A stretch of DNA of 64,000 nucleotides from Hydractinia symbiolongicarpus (lineage: Eukaryota; Cnidaria; Hydrozoa; Anthoathecata; Hydractiniidae), in NCBI RefSeq assembly GCF_029227915.1, contig NC_079884.1:21514001-21578000 (forward strand). The letters are read 5' to 3'. The notes beneath the pieces were generated by a model. It was not told the DNA's origin. It ran no database searches and saw nothing but the letters and a program-made list of their open reading frames with translations. Shown here piece by piece: positions 33,001-43,143 of this stretch (the first letter of the stretch is position 1; every line of letters begins with the position of its first letter). Position numbers and translations under genes: made by a program.

Positions 33001-35890
33001 AATAATCAACACCTATGCCTATTGCGAAAGGTAATTCTCGCAAAAAATCCTTGAAATAATCATTTCATTAAAAGTAGCAGCATCTTGTTTTTTGTCGACG
33101 TCATTGTTGTTGTTTTATTTATTTTTATTTATTTATTTTTTTGCTGTTGTTGAGATGGAATTGTTGTTTTTGCAGAAAATGTAGAAATAAGAATATGAAG
33201 TAAGCTCGAGTCAATATCAGCTTGGCTCTAAAAAAAAGGTTGACTAGCCAGGCTTAGTATCAACTTGTGCAAAAATTCCTCAACTTACTGATGAGGATTT
33301 CACTCTTCTTATTGAAATAAATCAATATAAGCACGTCGCTCTGATCACTTCACAATATTTTTCATTTAGACATGAAAAGGGTACAGCACATAAAAAACTC
33401 GTGGAAGCTTTGAGGTGAAAGCTTTACAGGTTTTTTTGGTAGCTACTAGCTGAAAAACATAATTTTGCTGAAGACAAGACAACTCTGTTCATACTAAGAT
33501 CACAAATTGTCAATTGCTACAGTTTTCACTATTAATTCGATACATTTATAATTTGTATATCTTTTTCTTTAATAGATCCGTATTTGAAAGGTTTTGGCAA
33601 GGAGAGCTTCATCAAAATGTAATGAGAGAAGATAAAAAGTATAGATAAATATGCGGTGAAAGGAAAAAAATCTTTCTAATGAATTATATGCATGTAACAA
33701 AGAAGGTGTTTTTCTTTTTATGAGTATAAAGAACACGGACAATTTAATGTAACATAGCATACAACGTACAATTTCAATACAATCTTTTAAAAAACTAAAC
33801 GCTAAAATAAAGTCCTCCTACATTTCATGTAAACGCCTGAAAACTCAAAAGACTCAGCAGTTTTAGGTTAACGTTGCCCCAGAGCGTTTTTCTTCGAGCT
33901 TTTAGCATTAGATTCCGATACTTTGATATGCATTATTTTTTCAATCCCTTTTTTAAAACTTTTGAAATAATATGTTCATATTTTATCCTATTTTATCTAA
34001 CTATATATAAAAGCTACTGTTATAGCTTTATCTACATCTTCATTACCTTAATACCTTTTCCTGAAGTGAGCAAGTCTGAATATTTTGCAGGAATTAAAAT
34101 TTCCGAATTTTGCGAAAAAGGAATTTTTTGACACTTTTTCTGTTTTTTCCAAGGGCTTATTTGTAGGCATCACGAAATGAAGATTGCTGAATGTGCAGTT
34201 TAAATATATTTTACTTATAGTGTAAGTAAATCAAAGGGGAAAATTAGTGAGTCATTTTCTACAAAAAAAATTTTTTTTTGGCGAGTTTCACGAATAGCGA
34301 ATTATTATTTCCTGCGAAAATTCATTCCCTTAAGGTACTTCAAGAAAAGAAACTGTTTGCGGAAGAAATTTCCGCCGTTCTACAAAATCTTGATCTATTT
34401 CCGACTAGTTTTTATACATCTTGTCTTATGGCAGCAAAAATTTTAGGGACACATTTCGATAGAAAACTTTTGCAGTTTACTATTGACCTTACTGAACATT
34501 TCGCAAAAATTCCTAAAATTGCAAAAGTTTCTTTCGCGAATACTTTCTTTAAAATATATTTTTATTCGACGCATATGAGTCATTGTTTTTCAACATTAGT
34601 TAACTATCCTGTCATTTACCATGCAATATTACCTACTCTTTTATCATCAAACATATTCCAACCACCGTCTCACCTTAAAAAGATTTTCTGTGCTGATTTA
34701 TTAAAAAATGCGAAGGTCTTGTGATGCTTGGAGAATACTTGAAAATATTATTGGATAAACGAGAAATCTTGACTAATATTAAACATCACAAATAGTTAAA
34801 AATAAAATGCTACATTATATCGCTTTTGTTTTTTTTACTTTTTATTTATTATTTTTTTTCTGACTGTATCGATGAAAAAGTGTTCCATTGTATATCTGAC
34901 ATTTAGCCAGATAGATTGTCAAAACAAAAAATTACAAGAATGTATCTCCTACAACATTTAGTGACACGTCTGATAAAAGTAAAAAATGATTCAAGTAAGA
35001 TTTTGTCAGAAATTTGATACTTGTTTCACCAGTGTCCAAAAGTTAGTCTCAACTTTAAAAAAATTGTGAACAGTATCATGCATGCTATTGTTATATTATA
35101 GTCTAGTATTGTTTAGTATTTTTAGGTTTTTGATGACGTTTTGTGTGGTTTATGATGAGAAACAAACACCTGGGAAAAAGGGGTAAGCCGGCAAACGTTT
35201 GAGAAACGGGTTTTGTACACTTTTTTATAAAAATCAGGGAATTTGACTTCATCTTGATATTGCTCCTAATTTTGTTATTATTTCACGCATTTTTTTTTGT
35301 TAATTTTACAGTACATTACAAATATTTGCGATGTATAATCTGTGAATACAAGTTCTGCAAAATCAACAACTTTTCTGCAAACATTTCTGCCATAAAAATT
35401 GTGTAATTTCCATGTTTTTGTGGGGGGGGGGGGTGTTTTTTAAGAAAAAAGAGAATATCAGAGAAATTTCAGTCTTGCCTTGCACTAATTTTATTGTTAT
35501 TTTCTAGCTATTTAAATTTTATGTAATAATTTTAACTTCTACTTTATCAAAAAAAAAAAAAAAAACTAGTAAAAACTTCTTTCTGTTTCTCAAAATTTGA
35601 CAAAAGTTTGAAAATGCAAGCTGCCTTACGCTTTGGGAGTAAACCCTTCCTCTTGTCGCACTGATGTTCATCTCTAGCCAAATAATGTAGCAGCTTTGGT
35701 CGTAAGTCCGTTATGAACGTTAACCGTCTATGAATACGTATGGGATAAAAAATTAAATTACCTATTGTGGGACAATCTTTAAATTTTTTCCACTGCTTTA
35801 ATGCGTTTTGTTTTTCATAGCCATTTTTTTCTGTGTTTCTTAAATTGTGCCAGATAAACGTTTATTTATTCACGCCAAAGACAAATAGAG
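30018..35890. other. no gene recognised; repeat-like AT-rich DNA
   Basis: It includes a (TTG)n run near 30302-30323 and an ATATATATAT run near 30549-30562. Degraded material with TTCGCGAA/GCGAAAATT words lies near 32660-32810 and 34260-34560, probably old MITE-like copies. A 147-codon frame at 34278-34724 lacks an early ATG and overlaps that repeat. Exon-like text near 32508-32598 (DVTEWCVEWMNKQNLLNVD) and 33255-33416 (IPQLTDEDFTLLIEIN) could not be tied to a gene. A poly-G tract lies near 35422. Confidence 0.4.
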
Positions 35891-36014
35891 ATGGAGGCCT
35901 ATACGTTTACAAGTAACAGCCAGTTACCCTCTTCCTCTCGTACCCCCGGTGTTAAGCATTTCCAACAAATCGCAAAATTTTTTGACAAAGTAACCGCTGA
36001 CGTTTTCATCATGG
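35891..36014 (+). CDS. candidate first coding exon, unidentified
   Basis: ATG at 35891 opens MEAYTFTSNSQLPSSSRTPG and continues VKHFQQIAKFFDKVTADVFIM. A splice donor, ATGG followed by GTAAAA, falls at 36014/36015; the unspliced frame stops at 36074-36076. Codon use and amino-acid mix look coding and unlike the surrounding AT-rich DNA. I do not recognise the family and could not find the next exon. Confidence 0.35.
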
Positions 36015-36713
36015 GTAAAAAATTTTTTAGTAACTTAAAAATAGGAATTTTAAATGTGAGGGATTATCCAACGTAACTCAATAAAAAAATAACATTCGTG
36101 CTATTCTCACGTAACGCTGTTAAAAGGTTAAACAAATCGACTTTGAAAATATTTGTTTTATTTTTTCACTGTTACCATGACAGCAAATCAAGATTTTTAT
36201 TATCATTCCAAACAAATATGCGATGTTTCTCAGGCCTTGTGTTAAGTATGACGTAACAAGATTGGAAAGTAATTCTACTTCCTTATGACGACGGTCTCTG
36301 GTCCATTTAACAGCCATAGTGAGCTTTTGAGAATTTACGATTATAGTCAGAGAGAAAAGGGTGCTAAAAATTAGCAGTTCGTTGAATTTTGAGGAGCAAA
36401 GTAAAGCACTCGCCATGCATTGTAAAAAGATTAATTTAAAGAATTACTTGAACCCTCTAATGCTTAACCTCAAGGTACCCAATTCTTCTCGAATATTAAA
36501 AAATCATTTTTAATTTACTAAATATAAAAGAAAAATGTTCGATCACTTGATATGTGGAAATATATGCATTTATATTGTGGTCTACAGTGTTGTAGTATTG
36601 AATCTACTAAAAAAATATGGATGTATTCATCTTAGTCGTTTTTTATAAATTACACATTATTGATCTTCTTAATTTCACTTTGGATAGCTAATTTTGCTTT
36701 AGCTTACCTTGCG

Positions 36714-36744
36714 TTAAGTATCGTCCAGTGTGCACGATACTTAA
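36714..36744. repeat. perfect 11-bp inverted repeat before the Gly/Asp array
   Basis: TTAAGTATCGT at 36714-36724 is perfectly inverted at 36734-36744 with a 9-base loop. It lies about 100 bases before the minisatellite. The role is unknown. Confidence 0.6.
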
Positions 36745-36834
36745 TTTTCGTTTCCTACGCTTTCTTGTTTTCGCTTCCATTGTCACGTGTGAAGAAACTG
36801 CCCTTAGTGCTGTTGTTGTTCTTTGTGTGGTCTT

Positions 36835-37605
36835 TGGTGGCGATGGCGATGGCGTTAGTAGTTTAAATGGAGTTAATGATGTCGATGTTGGTGGCGGTTT
36901 TATTGGTGTTGGCGGGTTAGCGGTGGTGATGGCGTTAGTAGTTTTGATGGAGTTAATGATGTCGATGTTGGTGGCGGTTTTATTAGTGATGGCGGGTTAG
37001 CGGTGGTGATGGCGTTAGTAGTTTTGATGGAGTTAATGATGTCGATGTTGGTGGCGGTTTTATTAGTGATGGCGGGTTAGCGGTGGTGATGGCGTTTATG
37101 GTTTAGATGGCGGTAATGATGCCGATGCTGGTAGTGGTTTTATCAGTGACGGTGGGTTAGCGGTGGTGATGGCGTTAGTAGTTTTGATGGAGTTAATGAT
37201 GTCGATGTTGGTGGCGGTTTTATAAATGATTGCGGGTTAACGGTGGTGATGGCGTTAGTAGTTTTGATGGAGTTAATGATGTCGATGTTGGTGGTGGTTT
37301 TATCAGTGATGGCCGTAATGTTTATGTTAGCGGTGGTGATGGCGTTTGTGGTTTAGATGGCGGGAATGATGCCTACGGTAGTGGCGGTTTTAATAGTGAT
37401 GGCGGTGATGATTTTGTTAGCAATGGTGATGGCGTTTGTAGTTTTTATGGCGGTAATGATGCCGATGTTGATGGTGGTTTTATAAGTGATGGCCGTAATG
37501 TTTATGTTAGCGGTGGTGATGGCGTTTGTGGTTTAGATGGCGGTAATGATGCCAACGGTAGTGGTGGTTTTAATAGTAGTGTTGGCAGTGAGAGTGGTTA
37601 TTGTA
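36835..37605 (+). repeat. 80/90-bp Gly/Asp-coding minisatellite
   Basis: The word GGCGTT(A/T) recurs at 36851, 36931, 37011, 37091, 37171 and 37251 with an exact 80-base period. It then recurs at 37341, 37431 and 37521 with a 90-base period. The 90-base part keeps one frame (no ATG start) from 37230 to the stop at 37635-37637 and encodes repeats like GGDGVCGLDGGNDA and SGGFNSDG. The 80-base units lack about ten bases around GGCGGGTTAGCGG, which adds a TAG and shifts frame in every copy. It may be a former coding minisatellite for a Gly/Asp-rich secreted protein, or a noncoding array open by chance. No start codon or partner exon is identified. Confidence 0.75.
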
Positions 37606-37639
37606 AGACTGATATCGGTAATGACGGCAAGGAATAATG

Positions 37640-38578
37640 GTGACAATGGCTGTTAGGGGTGGTGGCATTAATTTATGATGAGAATTTTAGAGACGAAATT
37701 GTGTCGGTATTAAAGCTTGCTGGTGCTATAAAAACAAAGAATTGATACTCTCAGCTCTCTGTTCATGTCACATGATGTGACATGACAATTAGTGACCAGA
37801 ATAAAAAGCATAGCGTAGGAGGTGTTGCAATAGCAATGAGGAATAATAGAAAGCGTGTAGTTGAAACCATTACTTAAAATTACACGTTGTCACGCGGATA
37901 TTGATTTCTAACTATTTATTCCTGAAATATTTGGATCAGAAAAACGAGAGATGTTGACGGTAAGAAATATGATTGGTGACAAATGAGTGAAAAAAAAATT
38001 AAATTAAAAATCTTAAATTAAAATCTTATTTTCTTTGCAAATGCCTAATTACTAACTTTTTTTTTCATCACTATTAGATCTTGTTTGCAGGGAAACAAAA
38101 TATCAGTTCAAGAACATTCATGAGAAGATTTATTTTTTTGTTATGTAAACAACTCTTGTATGTTGAAATTTATAAAAACAAGTTTAAACGTACATATACA
38201 GAGATGAGTAATAAATAAATTGACGTTTTTAGAAAATTGTTAAACAGTGAAGATTATGAATATGTTGGTTAAGATTAACAAGAACAGAGCTGCATTTTTT
38301 TGTGTTTTTTTTTTAATGTGTTTATGTTTTATATATTGGTCTCTTATATCGGGTGTGCGTTCTACGTGTTTCTGTTGCAATTGAAGCATGCTTGCGGTAT
38401 TAAATGTTTTTTCAAACAATAATGTATTTTGAAATACAGCAGTGAAGATATGGTTCCTGGCGAACGTTCCTGTCATGAAAGAAGTAGCTGTGTTTATTTG
38501 ACTTGATGAGAAGTTTACTGTTACAGAAAAAAGGATTTTATTGTCGTACTGTTATTGTCGTCGTCGTCGTCGTCGTCG

Positions 38579-38623
<45 letters not shown>

Positions 38624-39180
38624 TAGCTACAATTAATTTTGGTTTTGATCTTTTTCTCAGCCCTCGTTTTTTTATCTTATTTTTCTTTACAAAGAAAATG
38701 ATAGATGTTAAAATGAAACAAACTTATATTATTATTTTTTGAGCTAGTATATTATTCTGGTTTAAATAGTCCAAGTTTTATTGTTCCACTGTATTATTTT
38801 TTTTAAAATGAACTCATAACAACATAGAGAAGTCAACCAGAAGTGTCAGTTATCGTTTGCAAATTCATTCATTATAATCCACTTTCTGTGTCAAATGTAT
38901 GATTCACTTTCAGATTCTAAACTTTTAAACTTTATTAAAATGTTTTTATTTCATAGCCACGATAACATAGCAACCTATAATCTCTATTTGTAAGGTACTA
39001 TGTTATCTAGTTTCGTGTAAGTCGTGCTTCAGTGGTTATTAACTTCTCTTCTCAATTACTAGCAAATATAGCCAACGCTTAGCCAGAATTGGTCTTGAAA
39101 AAAAGAACGCTGCTCTGGTCGTACCGTTTTGTGGAATAAACAAAAACATTCTTAAGTGAAATTTCTTTATAGGTTTAAAG
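37640..39180. other. no gene recognised; contains a trinucleotide microsatellite
   Basis: AT-rich DNA. A splice-acceptor-like TTCTTTATAG lies at 39162-39171, just before the GPCR start codon, so a 5' UTR exon of that gene may lie here. Confidence 0.45.
38551..38622. repeat. (GTC)n(GTT)n microsatellite
   Basis: About 9 GTC units pass directly into about 14 GTT units. The transition suggests one array that mutated and expanded. The encoded poly-Val frame is not a gene. Confidence 0.9.
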
Positions 39181-40278
39181 ATGGACAATTTACTGGTAAA
39201 TACATCTGAGAATTCAACCAATCAACTTTCCAATAACGCCACTATTTTTGAACATAGCTGTACACATGAATCTTACTACCGGGTATTGATGTTCACTTTA
39301 CTTGGCGTTGTTTTGCTACCATGCGTTGTGTTGAATAGCGCTATTATTTTTTCGTATCTCATGGAGAAAGCATTGCGGACATTGGCCACTAATTACTTTA
39401 TTAGTCTAGCAACTTCTGATTTAATTAGAGCGTTCACAGTCACTTGGATGATGATGCATTACACGTATAATTACCCCGATTGGGTGCTGGGTGAAATCGG
39501 ATTTTGGATTTTGAATATGTCATGGTGTTTTACCTATGTTCTACCACTCGTGCATCTATGTGTTTTGTTCTTTTATCGGAGTGTAGCTTCTCGATCGAAT
39601 GGTTATGTTAAAAATAATACTGATTTTGATGTCAGAGTCTTGTTGCCTTGGATTTATTCGATTGTAGTAACTGGATTACTAATGATCTCTTTTCAAAGCA
39701 CAAAATATAATGGTTACATCTGGAATGTAGACCAAAAGACTTATTTGGCATTTTTAGCAATACATTTCACCGTTCCTTTATTATTATGTGCGATTCTGTA
39801 TAATATCATTGTTCGTAAAATGCCAAGTATAGCTGCGACTTCAGATAAGACGCCATATAATGGTGGAATGCTCAGTAAATCGCGAGAATTAAAAGTTGCA
39901 AAAACAGCTTTAAACATTTTGATATTCTTGTATCTCGTTTGGTTCCCGGCGACGATTTTGGAAATTCTCTTTGTTGCCAGTGGACAAAATTGCACTTATA
40001 TAAAGTTACGAACAATCTCTGCTTGGCTCATGAGTATATCTGGCTTCATTAATCCGATCCTGTTTTTATCAAAGCATTCGAAATTTCGAATGTACGTGAG
40101 GCATCGAGTGTTTCATGTTCCGATTAGACGAACGTGGTCCATGAGGAGAAAATCGGACGTTTCAATTATGAACAGTCGCGCAATGAGCCAAAATCCGAAG
40201 ATAAATCGTGGCTTTCATAGCTCATCACAGTCCGTGATAATACCTAACGAGCCACCTTCGTTAAGCTACTCATCTTAA
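39181..40278 (+). CDS. class A (rhodopsin-like) G-protein-coupled receptor, orphan
   Basis: A seven-helix plasma-membrane receptor of 365 residues in one uninterrupted exon, ATG at 39181. The N-terminus has three N-glycosylation sites (N7, N11, N19). Class A landmarks: N52 in TM1, the LATSD motif with D80 in TM2, WFP with W254 and P256 in TM6, and NPILF (291-295) in TM7. At the end of TM3 the usual DRY is replaced by FYRS (R133 kept, the acidic residue lost), and no cysteine is seen at the usual TM3 start, so the common TM3-ECL2 disulfide is probably absent. The loop between TM5 and TM6 has KSRELKVAKTAL. The C-tail is Ser/Arg-rich. The ligand is unknown; cnidarian genomes hold many such orphans. 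An AG at 39170-39171 suggests a noncoding upstream exon. Confidence 0.85.
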   Translation: MDNLLVNTSENSTNQLSNNATIFEHSCTHESYYRVLMFTLLGVVLLPCVVLNSAIIFSYLMEKALRTLATNYFISLATSDLIRAFTVTWMMMHYTYNYPDWVLGEIGFWILNMSWCFTYVLPLVHLCVLFFYRSVASRSNGYVKNNTDFDVRVLLPWIYSIVVTGLLMISFQSTKYNGYIWNVDQKTYLAFLAIHFTVPLLLCAILYNIIVRKMPSIAATSDKTPYNGGMLSKSRELKVAKTALNILIFLYLVWFPATILEILFVASGQNCTYIKLRTISAWLMSISGFINPILFLSKHSKFRMYVRHRVFHVPIRRTWSMRRKSDVSIMNSRAMSQNPKINRGFHSSSQSVIIPNEPPSLSYSS

Positions 40279-42124
40279 GCTTGTTGCTGTTTTTTTTCTG
40301 CAAAGAATGAATATTACCTTTAATAATTTTTTTTCGAGGGAATTTAATTTAGTATGAAAAAGATTTATCAATGCACTTCACCTTTTTTTAATATTTCAGG
40401 TGGCGCAGTACGTCGGCACTTTTGTACGATTTTTATTTAAAAGAAATACATTTTAAAGGCACAAAAGGCTGAGAATATAGGCATTACTAACTTGCAAAAG
40501 CTGAAAAAATTAAAAAACTTATTTGTATGAATTAGACGAAAACTGGCTATCAAATATTTTCAAGGCATTAGTGGTCAGGCTTTAGGATTCTCAGAAATAT
40601 TGCTTTAAATTCCAGGCTGAATTCAAAGGTGTGTTATAACATACAATGCAATTTCGCGGGAATGTGAATTTGCGAGCGGTTTTAGGGCTTCTTAGCCCTG
40701 CAAATGAACTTGAAGAAGTGTAGAAAACTTACATTATCAGCATTATTGAATATTTACACGGTATGGGTAACAAAATGAAATTTAGAATAAATACAAAACG
40801 GTAAAAAAGTCTCTCATTAGTAAAAATATTACGTAGTGCAGAATTTCTTTAGAAATATTTTTGGGAGTTTTAACTTTTGCGAATTACTAAAAGTTAACAA
40901 TTTTTTTTAAAGGATTGAAGTTTGAAATGTATTATTTATCAAAACATAAAATCGAAGCTTATAGTAGATCATCCCTATGAACATTTTCCAGACCAGTGTT
41001 AAAAGAAATAAAAAAAAAAATTCTTTAACGTTAGCCTCCAAAAAAATTTGGCTCCTTTTTGAAGGATTTACATTATTTTTATTTCGCGATTGTAAAATTC
41101 AGTACTGGTGTAAATTAAAACGTCTAATGATGCCATTTCCATGTTAATATGTATTTTTAAAATCAAGCTGAGCAAAAGCCAAAGAAAATTTAATTTTGGA
41201 GATCTCACTATTTGAAAATTCTACACCAGATTTGTGCCTCGGCTAACTCCCGCAAAAGTATGTCTAAAGAAAAATCAATTCGCTGTAATTTTAATCAACC
41301 TTTTTTTGTTTTGTTTTTATATTTCTGTAAACTATTTTTTATATTATGTAGAAATTTAATTTATTTAAAATATTAAACTGTTTTTTTTCTTTATTAAATA
41401 AATAAATGAACTAGAATAAGTTGTGATGGGAGTTTCTCTTATTGCTATTTTGATTTTTTCCTCGTTAACCCAACTTTCATGTTGTAGGGGATGAACTAAA
41501 AAACAATACATTTGTGTATCATACAACAACTAACTCTCTTCAACTCATGCTCCTTCCATTATATACAACTCTCCATCATAGATGTTTCTCTCCATCCTTG
41601 CTATCGCGTTACAACACCAACGAATACAGTAGGTACAAACAGGAAAACCCAACTTTACCCTGTTATCGTATCCTCTGAACATGATACCTTGCAGTAAAGT
41701 TCACTGTAGCAAGAGTTTAGTCTTGTACAAAAACATTGCTTCTCAGATGAATAAGGTACATTATTTTTCATTCCAGTCTTAGCCAGAAGAATAGGTCTCA
41801 GTTCCTGTTGACAGTACTTTATCTTTAATATTTTATAGGAAAAAAAAGGTATTATTAAAAAAAAAAATTCCAGGTGCCTTGTTAGATAACTCAGGTTTAA
41901 ACTGCGGCGACGTAACTGTTTAAATTTTCAGGCCAGCCTGGTAGAGACATAAACGTCAGTTACTTAAATGAAACGCTGTTTATATGGTGTCAGGCAGATA
42001 AATAGCCGACCGGGACGACAAGGCGGGAATCCACTTACAGTTACTGTTTTATGTTAATTTTCTGCTTATATGCTGTTTTTATTCCAGGAAGTTTTCGCAT
42101 TTATTATCTGTTCCAAATTTACGC
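40279..42124. other. no gene recognised
   Basis: AT-rich DNA downstream of the GPCR. No exon is recognised. A GC-richer patch near 41900-42030 may be old repeat. Confidence 0.45.
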
Positions 42125-42192
42125 TGAACAGGCCAAGGCGGTAGCCATGAAGGGGAATTTTCCCCTTCATGGCTACCGCCTTGGCCTGTTCA
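42125..42192. repeat. perfect 68-bp palindrome, 33-bp arms
   Basis: The arm 42125-42157 (TGAACAGGCCAAGGCGGTAG...) is perfectly complementary to 42160-42192, with only TT between. Symmetry ends abruptly at both sides (42124 C versus 42193 T). The arms are much richer in G+C than the surroundings. It could be a foldback element, a small-RNA hairpin (though the loop is unusually short), or a fold-back cloning or assembly artefact. Confidence 0.95.
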
Positions 42193-42966
42193 TATAAACA
42201 ACCTCTCAAATTTCACCTAGATAAATCCGTTGGTCATTAACTTCGTCAGCTATAAATTTTTCCTACGGTTGAAATATTTTTGGCCGGCTATACTTGGAGA
42301 AAAAATTTTTATCAACAATTACTTACAACCTGGAAATTTCTTGGCATGCATGAAGATAAATTGACTCACCGTCATTGAAGGTGGTCTCTCAGTACAACAT
42401 ACAGATTCATTTTTAAAATTAAATCTCCTTATAGATGTATATCATGCTAAAACATTTTCGTCGCCCACTGAAAAAATCGTGACCGACAGATTTTTCACTG
42501 ATAGGGCAAAGAAAAAACTAATAACTTCCCACTTTCCTATGATGACGGTGTCAATCTACTTCTTCTCATACGTTTTTTCCGGTCCCGCTCAAGTTTACTT
42601 CCCCATACATTTTTTTAATTATTTCCAAAACGTGTTTTACCATAGGATGTGTGTTTATTCAGAAAATAGTAATGGTAATTTTTCCTAGTCAATGGCCTCT
42701 TAATACATCAACATGCAATAATGCCAAGGGAATTCACATCTGTATCTTCTTCTCGTACCAGATACTTTTGCTTCCAACTACGATCTCTGGGAAAATATCA
42801 AATCAAACTTGGAGTTAATATTAGTTGATCTGTCCGCAGATAATTATTTATTGGATGGCTGGAGGATATGCTTATGCAAAAATTACAATGTCACTTACAG
42901 TATGCTATCTACAGTATGCTAAAAAAAAATTAAACGTTGCCTTAATGATCTACATATAATCTATAT

Positions 42967-43108
42967 GGTTACCGACTGGTGTCCTCGTGGTAGGTCTTTA
43001 GTTCAAACCCCGGCCAAGTAATGCCGGAGACTATAAGTGTTAATCGGCCCTTAATCAGGACCCTTATTGATGACAGTTCTATTAGGATTGAAGAGGACAT
43101 CCTGGGTA

Positions 43109-43143
<35 letters not shown>
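42967..43143 (+). repeat. SINE with (TAA)n tail
   Basis: A tRNA-like head has an A-box-like TCCTCGTGGTAGG near 42981 and a B-box-like AGTTCAAACCCC near 43000. The body ends ATCCTGGGTAAATGATAG and then a (TAA)n tail at about 43111-43143. The same head words and the same TGGGTAAAT end occur at 56763-57020, which makes a shared SINE family. Confidence 0.75.

Noticed and set aside
34278-34724. 147-codon open frame on the plus strand
   Set aside because: It opens with TTG rather than ATG and overlaps degraded TTCGCGAA/GCGAAAATT repeat material at both ends; no domain is recognisable.
36120-36416. 98-codon minus-strand frame starting MASALLCSSKFNELLIF
   Set aside because: It has an ATG and a hydrophobic start, but no homology I recognise, no splice or poly(A) context, and a low-complexity end; probably chance.
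38503-38742. Plus-strand frame with a long poly-Val run
   Set aside because: It is the (GTC)n(GTT)n microsatellite read as protein.
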